Shown: positions 16,512 to 26,058 of the stretch, one piece after another
How the letters are laid out: every line of letters starts with the position of its first letter
Position numbering within the stretch: position 1 is the stretch's first letter
Assembly: GCF_001874145.1 (NCBI RefSeq)
Contig: NZ_MPCX01000004.1
Span: forward strand, 124,001-188,000
Source: Lacinutrix sp. MedPE-SW
GTDB taxonomy: Bacteria > Bacteroidota > Bacteroidia > Flavobacteriales > Flavobacteriaceae
Length of the DNA: 64,000 nucleotides
Reading direction: 5' to 3'
Program-made: the position numbers and the translations under genes
The notes under the pieces: generated by a model
What the model saw: only the letters and a program-made list of their open reading frames with translations
What the model was told of the DNA's origin: nothing
Database searches by the model: none

Positions 16512-16847
16512 CTAAGACACTGGCGTTCCATTTTTCACTTGCTCTTCAGGGTTTAGTAACATTACATCTTTACCATCAACAGCGCCTATAACTAAACATT
16601 CACTCATAAACTTACCTATTTGCTTTTTAGGAAAATTAACGACAGCCAAAATTTGCCTATTTAGTAATTCTTCTTTTTTATAAAGCGTTGTAATTTGTGC
16701 TGAAGATTTTTTAACGCCCAAATCACCAAAGTCTATAACCAGTTTAAATGCTGGATTTCTCGCTTCTGGAAAATCGTTAACCTCTATTATTGTACCAACG
16801 CGAATATCGACTTTTGTAAAATCTTCAAATTGAATTGTATTGCTCAT
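16512..16847 (-). CDS. CsaA-like tRNA-binding domain protein
   Basis: A 111-residue single-domain protein of the CsaA/tRNA-binding (OB-fold) family. It shows FTKVDIRVGTIIEVNDFPEA at the start, then KSSAQITTLY and the C-terminal SECLVIGA. CsaA binds tRNA-like RNA and has been proposed as an export-related chaperone in Bacillus. It stands alone between a terminator and a channel gene. Confidence 0.9.
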   Translation of the reverse strand: MSNTIQFEDFTKVDIRVGTIIEVNDFPEARNPAFKLVIDFGDLGVKKSSAQITTLYKKEELLNRQILAVVNFPKKQIGKFMSECLVIGAVDGKDVMLLNPEEQVKNGTPVS

Positions 16848-16901
16848 GCTGTGAATTTACAAAAGTTGTTTTTGCTGCACAAAACTTTTAAATAATTGCT
16901 T

Positions 16902-17504
16902 TTAATTTTTATATAAGTTAGGCAACTGTAGTTTAAACCTTACTGCTAAAATACGTGTTATAATTACAACTAAACCAGCTATAATAAACACAAAGTTACC
17001 TTCTATAGGTAAACGTTTAATTATAAAATATGCTATACCGCCTAAAATACATGCCGTTGCATAAATTTCTTTTCTAAATATTATAGGTATTTCGTTACAC
17101 AAAATATCGCGTATTACACCACCAAAACAAGCAGACATTGTACCTAAAGCTATACAAATAATAGGATGCAATCCTGCCGAAATACCACGTTCTATGCCTA
17201 CAACAGTATACAAACCTATACCAATAGTATCGAAAAGAAATAATGATTTTCGTAAATAATCTATTTTGGTTTTAAATACAACTGCTAATATTGTAGAAGT
17301 GAATATTACATAAACAAAGGTCATATCTTTCATCCAGCTTACTGGTGTTTCACCAATAAGCACATCTCGCAATGTACCGCCACCAACTGCTGTAACAAAG
17401 GCAATAATTAGAATACCAAAAGCATCCATTTTTTTATTTAGCGCCACTAACACTCCCGAAATTGAAAAAGCAATAGTTCCTAAAATGTCAATGATGTAAA
17501 ACAT
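16902..17504 (-). CDS. Trimeric intracellular cation (TRIC) channel family protein
   Basis: A 200-residue membrane protein with two repeated three-helix units plus a seventh helix. Both halves carry the family signature: GGGTLRDVLIGETPV in the first and CFGGVIRDILCNEIP in the second. Bacterial TRIC homologues (formerly UPF0126/YicG) form trimeric potassium/sodium channels in the inner membrane. It is followed by a CsaA-like gene and preceded by the RDD gene on the same strand, with gaps of about 55 bases. Confidence 0.93.
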   Translation of the reverse strand: MFYIIDILGTIAFSISGVLVALNKKMDAFGILIIAFVTAVGGGTLRDVLIGETPVSWMKDMTFVYVIFTSTILAVVFKTKIDYLRKSLFLFDTIGIGLYTVVGIERGISAGLHPIICIALGTMSACFGGVIRDILCNEIPIIFRKEIYATACILGGIAYFIIKRLPIEGNFVFIIAGLVVIITRILAVRFKLQLPNLYKN

Positions 17505-17561
17505 GTTTTAAATACTTTTATAATAAGTCAAAGCTCTATTTAAAAAAATAAAGACTTTACC

Positions 17562-18278
17562 TTACATATTTTGAGTGTAATAATTATAATCTTTAAGTAC
17601 TGTGTTTAAAAACTCAACAGGTATTTCTATTGGTTCTACTTGCATTACCTCTTTAACACGATTATTAAGTTTTAAAATAACATTATGGTTTCCGTGTCGT
17701 TTTGCATCTTCAAAAACAGTTTTTATGGTTTGTATTTCTGCATCTTTAAATAAAGTAACTTGACTGTATTTTGGTATATAAGATGGATCTATATCTTTAA
17801 TAATTGTATCGCTTAATTTTACCTTTCGTTTTTCAGTAATTACGGTAGTTCCTGCTGCAATATCTCCAACACGCTGCCCATTTCCTTTTAATAAAATAGT
17901 TAAGGTTGCTAATCCGCCACTGGTGAATACAACATCTACCAAACGTAAAATCCAGCGTACAAAATAATTACCAAATCCAGCTTTAGAACCATCTAATTTT
18001 ACAACGCGTGTTTTTACTAAACTTTTACCAACGGTTTGTCCGTCCCAAAATGTTTCTAATAGTACATAATATAAAAAAGCAGGAAGTGAACATAATAAAT
18101 ATATAGCCCAAGAATCGCGCGGGTCTAAATCTAATTTTATTAATAATAAGTATGCAAGTATTATATAAATATATATAATTGCAGAGTCTATAATGTAACC
18201 AAGCATCCTATCTACAATACTTGCGGCATTTTGCTCAATCGCTATATTTTGAGCCGTTTCTATTTGAAATTCCTTCAT
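17562..18278 (-). CDS. RDD family membrane protein
   Basis: A 238-residue protein. An RDD domain covers residues 15-150: IVDRMLGYIIDSAI supplies the Arg-Asp pair of helix one, and FWDGQTVGKSLVKTRVV is the second conserved block. About 85 soluble residues follow. RDD proteins are small membrane proteins of debated transport function. It is divergent from, and only 34 bases away from, the MoxR/DUF58 operon, a pairing that recurs in Bacteroidota and suggests a shared role. Confidence 0.9.
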   Translation of the reverse strand: MKEFQIETAQNIAIEQNAASIVDRMLGYIIDSAIIYIYIILAYLLLIKLDLDPRDSWAIYLLCSLPAFLYYVLLETFWDGQTVGKSLVKTRVVKLDGSKAGFGNYFVRWILRLVDVVFTSGGLATLTILLKGNGQRVGDIAAGTTVITEKRKVKLSDTIIKDIDPSYIPKYSQVTLFKDAEIQTIKTVFEDAKRHGNHNVILKLNNRVKEVMQVEPIEIPVEFLNTVLKDYNYYTQNM

Positions 18279-18312
18279 ATTTTCTTTTCTTTGAAAGCAA
18301 AAGAGATATTAA

Positions 18313-19311
18313 ATGCGTGAAGCTGCTTTCGTAAAGCAAAATAAGGATAAATGGTTAACATTTGAAAATGTTCTATCAAATAAAACTTCTATAACTCCAG
18401 AAGCCTTATCAAGCCTTTATATTGAAATTACAGATCACTTAAGCTACGCTAAAACTTTTTACCCTAATAGTAATACAGAAGTCTACTTAAATGGGCTAGC
18501 TTCTTCTGCGCATCAAAAAATTTATAAAACAAAAAAAGAATCTAAAAACAGGATTATTACTTTTTTCACTCAAGAGTTTCCTTTAATGTTTACACAACAT
18601 CATAGAGAATTACTTGTAGCCTTTTTAGTATTTGCTCTTTTTGTTGCTATTGGCGCATTCTCTGCTGCTAACGAAGGTGATTTTGTTCGTGGTTTTTTGG
18701 GCGACGGTTATGTAAACATGACCTTAGATAATATTGAAAAAGGCGACCCAATGGGCGTTTATAAAGAGCAAGGCGAATTTAACATGTTTCTTGGCATAAC
18801 ATTAAATAATATAAAGGTAGCTTTAATGGCTTTTGGCTATGGTATTTTATTAGGTATTGGCTCTTTATTTATTATGATGCAAAACGGTATTATGCTTGGA
18901 AGTTTTCAATACTTTTTTTATCAAGAAGGATTACTTTGGGAATCGGCAAGAACCATTTGGATTCATGGAACTATAGAAATTTCGGTAATTATAATTGCTG
19001 GCTGTGCTGGTTTAGTTTTAGGAAACAGCATGCTCTTTCCTGGCACTTATACACGATTAGAATCTTTTAAACGTGGCGCTGTAAATGGACTAAAAATTTT
19101 AATGAGTACTATTCCATTTTTTATACTTGCAGGATTTTTAGAAGGCTTTGTTACAAGACATACCGAAATGCCAGACTGGCTAGCTATTTTTATTATTTCA
19201 AGTTCATTAGCCGTAATACTTTTTTATTATGTGTATTACCCAATAAAATTAAATAAGCAAAAACAACAGGAAATACTTGCAAATAACCAAACGAACAAAA
19301 ACCAACAATAA
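18313..19311 (+). CDS. SpoIIM-family (stage II sporulation M-like) membrane protein
   Basis: A 332-residue protein: about 100 cytosolic residues, then five or six membrane helices from about residue 98 to 315, including IWIHGTIEISVIIIAGCAG, the SpoIIM/DUF95 hallmark block. This is not a sporulating lineage; SpoIIM homologues in MoxR operons probably act in envelope assembly. It opens a six-gene operon, and its stop is immediately followed by the ATG of the next gene. Confidence 0.9.
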   Translation: MREAAFVKQNKDKWLTFENVLSNKTSITPEALSSLYIEITDHLSYAKTFYPNSNTEVYLNGLASSAHQKIYKTKKESKNRIITFFTQEFPLMFTQHHRELLVAFLVFALFVAIGAFSAANEGDFVRGFLGDGYVNMTLDNIEKGDPMGVYKEQGEFNMFLGITLNNIKVALMAFGYGILLGIGSLFIMMQNGIMLGSFQYFFYQEGLLWESARTIWIHGTIEISVIIIAGCAGLVLGNSMLFPGTYTRLESFKRGAVNGLKILMSTIPFFILAGFLEGFVTRHTEMPDWLAIFIISSSLAVILFYYVYYPIKLNKQKQQEILANNQTNKNQQ

Positions 19312-20190
19312 ATGAAACAATATATAGAATTTAAAAAGAAACGTGAATTAGGAGAAATATTTTCAGATACTTTTGCTTTTATTAGAAACGAATACAAACC
19401 TTTTTTTAAAACTATAATAAATGTTGCTGGACCCTATTTAGCCTTATTTCTATTTGGCTTAGTATTTTACATGTATGTAGTTGATAATAGTTTTTCTTTT
19501 AACTTTCAAGATCCAGACGCATTTCCTACAGAGAATTTTGCTATGATTTTTGCGGCTTACGCTGCATATTTAGTTACTGCAATTTTAGCTTATACCTTTA
19601 CAGTATCCACTGCATTACATTATATAAAATCTTATGTAGATAATAATGGCACAACAAAACTACAAGAGATTAAAGCCAGTGTACACCAGTCTTTTTGGGG
19701 ATTTTTAGGTCTTTCTATTTTAAAAGGTTTAACCTTAGGTGTTGCCATTATGCTATGCTGTTTACCTATACTCTATTTCATGATTCCTATGGCAGTGGTG
19801 TTTCCTATATATGTTTTTGCTAAAAAAAATGCAACAGATGCTTATGGAGAAAGTTATAGCTTGGTAAGAAACGAGTTGGTCATGACAGGCGTTACTGTAT
19901 TTTTAATTTGGCTGGTTTTAATTGTAATTGCATACTGTTTCATGATTCCAATCATGATGTACTCTTACATGAAAATGGGTGTTTTTTCTGGAGAGTTTGA
20001 TCCTGCAAATATGGATTCATTTGTAGATCCTGTTTATATCGCTTTAAATGTGCTAAGCTCATTCTTTCAATTTCTACTTAACCTCGTATTTATTGTTGCT
20101 TCGGTATTTATTTATTTTAGTTTAAATGAAAAAAAGAACTTTACAGGTACTTTTGAGCGTATAGATTCTTTAGGTAAAACCGAAGAATAA
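19312..20190 (+). CDS. Multi-spanning membrane protein of the MoxR operon
   Basis: A 292-residue protein with about six membrane helices (near residues 33-57, 82-103, 130-175, 193-220 and 245-275) and the N-terminal motif FKKKRELGEIFSDTFAFIR, typical of a Bacteroidota family found next to SpoIIM-like genes. No catalytic motif is visible. It begins directly after the SpoIIM-like stop and ends one base before the DUF4129 gene, so tight co-translation is likely. Confidence 0.8.
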   Translation: MKQYIEFKKKRELGEIFSDTFAFIRNEYKPFFKTIINVAGPYLALFLFGLVFYMYVVDNSFSFNFQDPDAFPTENFAMIFAAYAAYLVTAILAYTFTVSTALHYIKSYVDNNGTTKLQEIKASVHQSFWGFLGLSILKGLTLGVAIMLCCLPILYFMIPMAVVFPIYVFAKKNATDAYGESYSLVRNELVMTGVTVFLIWLVLIVIAYCFMIPIMMYSYMKMGVFSGEFDPANMDSFVDPVYIALNVLSSFFQFLLNLVFIVASVFIYFSLNEKKNFTGTFERIDSLGKTEE

Positions 20191-20191
20191 T

Positions 20192-20923
20192 ATGCCAAAC
20201 CTAAGTCGCTTCTTTTTATTTTTATTTGTCTGCTTTTTAAGTCTTGGCCAACAAGACGCAATGGCATTGCAAGACAATGATTCCTATTACAAAAAACAGG
20301 ATATTACAAAAGAAGACCTTGAAAAATACACGCAAGACAAAGCCTTTAATTATAAAGAAACTATAGAAGACCCAGATAATTGGTGGACACGATTTAAGCG
20401 CTGGGTTCGTAATGGATTAATGAAGTTTTTCGAGTGGCTTTTTGGTGGCTCTAAAGCCGAAGGCATTGTATGGTTTATTTTTAGAGTATTACCATATATT
20501 TTATTAGGTATACTTATATTTTTACTTATTAGGTTTTTTCTAAAAGTTAATAGCCGAAATCTAATTTATGGTGAACAAAATAAAGCTACAATTAATTTTA
20601 CAGACGAAGAACAAATTATAAAAAACGAAGATATAAATGCTTTAATAACCGAAGCTATAAAGCAAAACGATTACCGTTTAGCGATTAGATATTATTACTT
20701 ACTAACGCTTAAAAATTTATCTGAAACCAATATAATTGATTGGCAATTACAAAAAACAAATGCAGATTATATAAACGAAATTAAAACCAATACCATACAA
20801 GCTCAATTTGAAAAAATAACTAAAATTTACGATTATGTCTGGTATGGAGAATTTAAAGTAGATGCTTTAAAATTTGAAAGTTTAAAACAAAAATTTATTA
20901 ACCTTAACAACCAAGTAAAATAA
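20192..20923 (+). CDS. DUF4129 domain protein of the MoxR operon
   Basis: A 243-residue protein: signal or anchor segment (about residues 4-25), a Trp-rich periplasmic stretch (NWWTRFKRW), one membrane helix (about 95-115) and a C-terminal DUF4129 domain (about 145-235) with LAIRYYYLLTLKNLSE. In other bacteria DUF4129 segments lie beside transglutaminase or MoxR genes, and the domain is probably regulatory or structural. It sits one base after the previous gene. Confidence 0.85.
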   Translation: MPNLSRFFLFLFVCFLSLGQQDAMALQDNDSYYKKQDITKEDLEKYTQDKAFNYKETIEDPDNWWTRFKRWVRNGLMKFFEWLFGGSKAEGIVWFIFRVLPYILLGILIFLLIRFFLKVNSRNLIYGEQNKATINFTDEEQIIKNEDINALITEAIKQNDYRLAIRYYYLLTLKNLSETNIIDWQLQKTNADYINEIKTNTIQAQFEKITKIYDYVWYGEFKVDALKFESLKQKFINLNNQVK

Positions 20924-20929
20924 TTAATA

Positions 20930-22159
20930 TTGGATAAAAAAGGAAAAATATACATTGGGTTAACTGTTTTAGTGGTGGTGCTAATTGTAATTTTAGAATA
21001 CAATAAACCACAAGAATTAAACTGGTTTCCTAGCTATGCTAAGCATCACAAAATTCCTTTTGGCTCTTATGTTTTGCATGAACAATTAGAGCGTATTTTT
21101 ACTAAAGAAAATATAATTGATGTAGAGCGACCACCTTTTGAGTATTTAAATAAAAATACCATAAACGGCACGTATTTTTTTATGAATGCCGATGTTACAT
21201 TTGACAAAGCTGAATTAGATAAACTTTTAAGCTGGACAGCAAAAGGCAACACACTAGCCATAGCATCTGAAACTATTTCTTCAAAAATTTTAGACACTTT
21301 AAATTTAGAACGCTCCTTTGTAAGTAATTTTGATAACATTAAAAACCAATATCAATTTACCCTAAAAGATAGTACATTAAACAATTACAAAAAGTACCAA
21401 TACGACAAAGCAAATTTTGTTTACTATTTTAATAAAATAGATAGTTTAAACACAACCGTTATTGGGCAAGTTTCAAATGTTTCAGAAACAGATTCTATTG
21501 CAAATAAACGTTATACAAACGTTATTAAACAACCTTTTGGCGATGGCGAAATTATAATTAATTTATTTCCGCAGGCATACACAAATTACTTTATGCTAGA
21601 AGAACCAAATTACAATTATACAGCTGGACTTTTATCGTACATAAACCCAAACAAAACCATTTATTTTGATAACCATTATAAATCTGGCAAAAAAATAGCC
21701 ACGTCTCCACTCTATGTATTTTTAAAAGCCAAAGAGTTAAAATGGGCCTATTACATCATGCTAATTGGTGTTTTATTTTATATTCTTTTTGAAGGAAAAC
21801 GAAAACAACGTGCAATACCTGTAGTAAAACCTTTGCGTAACCAAACACTAGATTTTACACGTACAATTGCAAATATGTACTATGAAAACAGTAAACATCA
21901 AGATATCGCTCAACATAAAATTCAACATTTTATGGATTATATTAGAACGCAATTACATTTAAATACAAATACTATAGACGAGGCATTTTTAAAAAACTTA
22001 GCAGCAAGAAGCAATAACGATTTTGAAGCTACAAAAACGCTTTTTAAAACTATAGAAAACATTTCAAATCAAAAAAATATTTCTAAAGAAGCATTAGAAA
22101 AACTAAACACTTTAATAGAAAAATTTAAATCGCATAACACATGGAAAACCAAGAGTTAG
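20930..22159 (+). CDS. DUF4350 domain protein of the MoxR operon
   Basis: A 409-residue protein with an N-terminal membrane helix (about residues 6-23), a DUF4350 domain in the periplasm (about 35-230), a second helix near 273-290 and a cytosolic tail of about 115 residues. The start is a TTG at 20930 (MDKKGKIYIG), six bases after the DUF4129 stop; no ATG offers a comparable N-terminus. Its last 19 bases overlap the moxR start, so the two are probably translationally coupled. Confidence 0.85.
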   Translation: MDKKGKIYIGLTVLVVVLIVILEYNKPQELNWFPSYAKHHKIPFGSYVLHEQLERIFTKENIIDVERPPFEYLNKNTINGTYFFMNADVTFDKAELDKLLSWTAKGNTLAIASETISSKILDTLNLERSFVSNFDNIKNQYQFTLKDSTLNNYKKYQYDKANFVYYFNKIDSLNTTVIGQVSNVSETDSIANKRYTNVIKQPFGDGEIIINLFPQAYTNYFMLEEPNYNYTAGLLSYINPNKTIYFDNHYKSGKKIATSPLYVFLKAKELKWAYYIMLIGVLFYILFEGKRKQRAIPVVKPLRNQTLDFTRTIANMYYENSKHQDIAQHKIQHFMDYIRTQLHLNTNTIDEAFLKNLAARSNNDFEATKTLFKTIENISNQKNISKEALEKLNTLIEKFKSHNTWKTKS

Positions 22160-23124
22160 AATTTAATAATAGAATCCCGTTAGAGGATTTAAAAAATGCA
22201 GCAAATGCTATTAAAGCCGAGTTAGGTAAAGTAATTGTTGGCCAACAAGAATTTATAGAATTATTAATAGTTTCTCTATTTGCAGATGGTCACGTTTTAA
22301 TTGAAGGTGTTCCCGGAATTGCAAAAACAGTTACAGCAAAACTATTTGCTAAGGTTTTAAAAACCGATTTTAGTCGTATTCAGTTTACACCAGATTTAAT
22401 GCCAAGTGACGTTTTAGGAACATCGGTTTTAAACATGAAAACATCAGAGTTTGAATTTCATCAAGGTCCTATTTTTTCTAACATTGTTTTAATAGATGAA
22501 ATTAATCGTGCACCAGCAAAAACACAAGCTGCCCTTTTTGAAACTATGGAAGAACGCCAAGCAACTATAGATGGTACAACCTATCCATTTAAATCTCCTT
22601 TTATGGTTTTAGCCACGCAAAACCCAATTGAACAAGAAGGAACCTATGCTTTACCAGAAGCACAATTAGATAGGTTTATATTTAAAATAAAAGTAGATTA
22701 CCCAAATCTAGAAGACGAAATTAAAATAATACAAACGCATCATGAGCGTAAAGGAGAAAAGCCGCAAACACTTATTGAGCCTATTTTAAATGCTAATGAT
22801 ATTGCAACTTATAAAAAGCAAATACAATCTATAGTCGTTGAAGAAAAAATAATAAAATACATAGCCCAATTGGTTTCTAAAACAAGAAATCATCCACATT
22901 TATACCTTGGTGGTTCTCCAAGAGCCTCAATTGCAATATTAAATACTGCAAAAGCTTTTGCTGCAATAAACGGAAGAGATTTTGTTACACCTGAAGATGT
23001 GAAAAAGACATTAAAACCTATACTAAACCATAGAATTATTTTAACACCAGAACGTGAAATGGAAGGCATGACTACAGAAAATGTTGTAGATATGATTGTG
23101 CAGTCTGTAGAAATACCTAGATAA
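22141..23124 (+). CDS. MoxR-family AAA+ ATPase
   Basis: A 327-residue AAA+ ATPase. Walker A is GVPGIAKT (about residues 53-60), Walker B is VLIDEINRAPAKTQ (near 116-129), followed by sensor 1 LATQNP and the arginine-finger region LPEAQLDRF. MoxR ATPases act as chaperones that activate or assemble protein partners, usually with von Willebrand-type (VWA) proteins; here the neighbouring DUF58 protein is the likely partner. The gene overlaps the DUF4350 gene by 19 bases. Confidence 0.95.
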   Translation: MENQELEFNNRIPLEDLKNAANAIKAELGKVIVGQQEFIELLIVSLFADGHVLIEGVPGIAKTVTAKLFAKVLKTDFSRIQFTPDLMPSDVLGTSVLNMKTSEFEFHQGPIFSNIVLIDEINRAPAKTQAALFETMEERQATIDGTTYPFKSPFMVLATQNPIEQEGTYALPEAQLDRFIFKIKVDYPNLEDEIKIIQTHHERKGEKPQTLIEPILNANDIATYKKQIQSIVVEEKIIKYIAQLVSKTRNHPHLYLGGSPRASIAILNTAKAFAAINGRDFVTPEDVKKTLKPILNHRIILTPEREMEGMTTENVVDMIVQSVEIPR

Positions 23125-23171
23125 CCACAAGCTAACACTTAAAACACGTTAAGCTTAACCTGGAATAAAAC

Positions 23172-24503
23172 ATGAAATTTATAAAATCACTTTACTTACA
23201 CAACGGTTTCTTTGTCTATTTGGCAAGTGCATCAGTGTGTTTTTTATTATCGTATTGGATTCCTATTTTGTTTTCAATTGCATGGATAATTACTATTGTG
23301 ATTTCTGTTTTATTTTTTACAGACTTACTTTTACTTTATCGTTTTAAAAAACCAATAAAAGCAAGACGTTTATTACCAGATAAGTTTTCTAACAGCGACG
23401 AAAATCCTGTACCAGTTACAATAACAAATAACTATCCTTTTAAAACTGAAATTTCTGTTATAGATGAGTTACCAGTACAATTTCAAAAAAGAGATTTCGA
23501 GTACTTAACTCATTTACAGTCTAATGAAGTTCACGATTTCACATATAATGTTAGGCCAGTAGAGCGTGGTGAATATTTTTTTGGAAATTTAAATATATAC
23601 GCATCATCAACCTTACGTATTGTAAAACGAAAATTTCAATTTCAAAACGAGCAAATGGTTGCTGTATACCCATCGTTTATTCAAATGCAGAAGTACGATT
23701 TTTTAGCCATGAGCAATAATTTAACTGCTGTTGGATTAAAAAAAATTAGACGTATTGGTAACACATCAGAGTTTGAACAAATAAAAGATTACATTCAAGG
23801 AGACGATTTTAGAACTGTAAATTGGAAAGCAACAGCTAAACGTGGCCAATTAATGGTTAATCAATTTCAAGATGAAAAATCACAACCTATATATTCTATA
23901 ATAGATACAGGTCGTGTAATGAAAATGCCTTTTAATGGTTTAAAGTTATTAGATTATGCTATAAATTCTACATTAGCTTTTAGTAATGTTGCTTTAAAAA
24001 AGCATGATAAGGTAGGTATGCTCACGTTTTCTAAAACAGTAGATTCTTTTTTACCTGCCACACAAAAATTAACTTACTTAAATACTATTTTAGAACGTTT
24101 ATATAATATAGACACACAGTTTTCAGATTGTGATTATGGTATGTTATATGCCCAAATAAAAAGAAAAATCACTAACAGAAGTTTACTACTTTTATATACT
24201 AATTTTGAACACATTAGTGCTTTAAAAAGGCAATTACCATACTTACAAGCTATTTCTAAAAAGCATTTATTAGTGGTTGTAATTTTTGAAAATACAGAGT
24301 TAGATGAACTTATCTCTCAAGATGCTGAAAATCTTCAAGCTATTTATCACAAAACTATTGCCGAAAAATTTTCGTATGAGAAACGCTTAATGGTAAAAGA
24401 GCTTCAAAAATATGGAATACAAAGTATTTTAACAGCACCAGAAAAGCTTACTGTAAACACAATCAACAAATACTTAGAGATTAAAGCTAGAGGTTTACTA
24501 TAA
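23172..24503 (+). CDS. DUF58 (VWA-like) protein, MoxR partner
   Basis: A 443-residue protein with two membrane helices near the N-terminus (about residues 14-55), an immunoglobulin-like stretch, and a DUF58 domain with the hallmark DDFRTVNWKATAKRGQLMV (about 215-235) leading into a VWA-like fold (YSIIDTGRVM). In VWA proteins a metal-binding MIDAS motif DxSxS is common; here the equivalent is IDTGR, so metal binding may be lost. It closes the operon, and its 47-base gap from moxR is the largest inside it. Confidence 0.9.
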   Translation: MKFIKSLYLHNGFFVYLASASVCFLLSYWIPILFSIAWIITIVISVLFFTDLLLLYRFKKPIKARRLLPDKFSNSDENPVPVTITNNYPFKTEISVIDELPVQFQKRDFEYLTHLQSNEVHDFTYNVRPVERGEYFFGNLNIYASSTLRIVKRKFQFQNEQMVAVYPSFIQMQKYDFLAMSNNLTAVGLKKIRRIGNTSEFEQIKDYIQGDDFRTVNWKATAKRGQLMVNQFQDEKSQPIYSIIDTGRVMKMPFNGLKLLDYAINSTLAFSNVALKKHDKVGMLTFSKTVDSFLPATQKLTYLNTILERLYNIDTQFSDCDYGMLYAQIKRKITNRSLLLLYTNFEHISALKRQLPYLQAISKKHLLVVVIFENTELDELISQDAENLQAIYHKTIAEKFSYEKRLMVKELQKYGIQSILTAPEKLTVNTINKYLEIKARGLL

Positions 24504-24505
24504 CC

Positions 24506-24534
24506 TTTATTTTATTTTATTTTATCTTATTTTC
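24506..24534 (+). repeat. TTTTA pentanucleotide tract
   Basis: The region after the DUF58 stop reads as about five consecutive TTTTA-like units, the last imperfect. It is a short AT-rich microsatellite of uncertain meaning. I see no terminator hairpin for the MoxR operon in this gap. Confidence 0.5.
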
Positions 24535-24628
24535 TAGCACTTAGACCGTTAAAATGCTTTTTCTTTTTCGATATTGTAATTTTTAATATATCTTGCTATA
24601 GCTATTAATTAAATTCAAAACAAACCCA

Positions 24629-25957
24629 ATGAAACCATTAGGTCGTTCTATACTTATTTTATTGTGCATAATTTTATCACATGCCTCTTTTTCTCAAACA
24701 AAAAATAATCCTTGGTTAGTAAATTTTGGTGCTAACGCTATAAATAACCCAGTTCGTGATCAAGATTTAGATGGGCGCTTTAAAACCTGGAATTTAAATA
24801 CAGCAGGATTTAGATTATCTGTAGGGCGCTTAGTTAAAAACAAAATTACTTTTGAAACTGTTTTTTCTTTAAACTCTATTGAAGATAACACACCAATTAG
24901 TGAAGAACTCCAAGGAGTAGAATATCCATACATATCTTTAGATGGTATGTTTAAATATCAATTTACCAAAGGATTAGGTTTAATAGATCCTTATGTAACT
25001 ATTGGTGGTGGTTACACATGGCTTGATACAATTGGAGCAGGAACAGTAGCTGGTGGTGTTGGCGTAAATATATGGGTTGGAAATCGTTTTGGTTTTAACA
25101 TACAATCTGTTTACAAACATGCTTTTAAAGAATATGGTTTAAAGCATTACCAACATTCTGCAGGTATTGTATTTAGATTTGGAGGAAAAGACACAGATGG
25201 TGATGGTATTAATGACGATGTTGATGCTTGTCCAGATTTATTTGGTATTATAGAAGCAAACGGTTGTCCTGATGCAGATGGCGATACTGTTATAGATAGT
25301 GAAGATTTATGCCCTAATGATTTTGGACCAGCAACTATGCGTGGTTGTCCAGATAACGATGGTGATGGCACACCAGATAAATACGACAAATGTCCTACAG
25401 TAAAAGGTGCGATTAACGATGATGGTTGCCCAAGAATTGACACAGATGGTGATGGTATAGACGATAGGTTTGATAAATGCCCACAACAACCAGGAGTAAA
25501 AGAAAATCAAGGTTGCCCTAAAGTATTAACACCCCTAGAAAAAAAACAACAAGCTAATGCTCAACGCCAACAAATAATAGAGAGAAATGCTAAAATTAAA
25601 CAGCAAGTTATTAATGATTTAAATAATCTTTCAAAAACTATAGTTTTTAATAACGGTAAAACATCATTAACTACAAAAGGAGAACAAGCTTTAGATGAAA
25701 TTTTTAAAATCATGGATTTACAAAAAAACATGAAATTTCATATCACTGGACATACAGATAATGTTGGCTCGAAAGCTACTAATTTAGCACTATCTGATAA
25801 AAGAGCTGCTTCTGCAAAAGCCTATTTAATAAAAAAAGGTATAGAAGCCAATCGCCTAACCTCTCAAGGTTATGGTGAAGAGAATCCAATAGCAGATAAT
25901 AATACTAGTGAGGGCAGATTAAAAAACAGAAGAATTGAAATTTACATAACCAATTAA
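24629..25957 (+). CDS. OmpA-family protein with thrombospondin type 3 repeats
   Basis: A 442-residue outer-membrane protein. It has a signal peptide to about residue 23 (ILSHASFSQ), an eight-stranded barrel-like region (about 25-185), several Asp-rich thrombospondin type 3 calcium-binding repeats (about 188-295, such as DTDGDGINDDVDACPD), and a C-terminal OmpA domain (about 325-440) with HITGHTDNVGS and RLKNRRIEIY, which binds peptidoglycan. It tethers the outer membrane to the cell wall. The gene appears to have its own transcription unit. Confidence 0.95.
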   Translation: MKPLGRSILILLCIILSHASFSQTKNNPWLVNFGANAINNPVRDQDLDGRFKTWNLNTAGFRLSVGRLVKNKITFETVFSLNSIEDNTPISEELQGVEYPYISLDGMFKYQFTKGLGLIDPYVTIGGGYTWLDTIGAGTVAGGVGVNIWVGNRFGFNIQSVYKHAFKEYGLKHYQHSAGIVFRFGGKDTDGDGINDDVDACPDLFGIIEANGCPDADGDTVIDSEDLCPNDFGPATMRGCPDNDGDGTPDKYDKCPTVKGAINDDGCPRIDTDGDGIDDRFDKCPQQPGVKENQGCPKVLTPLEKKQQANAQRQQIIERNAKIKQQVINDLNNLSKTIVFNNGKTSLTTKGEQALDEIFKIMDLQKNMKFHITGHTDNVGSKATNLALSDKRAASAKAYLIKKGIEANRLTSQGYGEENPIADNNTSEGRLKNRRIEIYITN

Positions 25958-26058
25958 CAATTGGTCTATAAAAAACTACAATTGAGACATATAAAATATT
26001 AAAAGCATACAACTTGTAAGATATTTGAAGTATAAATAACAAATAAAAACTTTACATT

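Noticed and set aside
22890..23138. Minus-strand frame within moxR
   Set aside because: Fully antisense to a conserved AAA+ ATPase; shadow frame.
25147..25510. Pro/Ser-rich minus-strand frames over the OmpA thrombospondin repeats
   Set aside because: They are produced by the Asp-Gly repeat codons read backwards, not by real genes.
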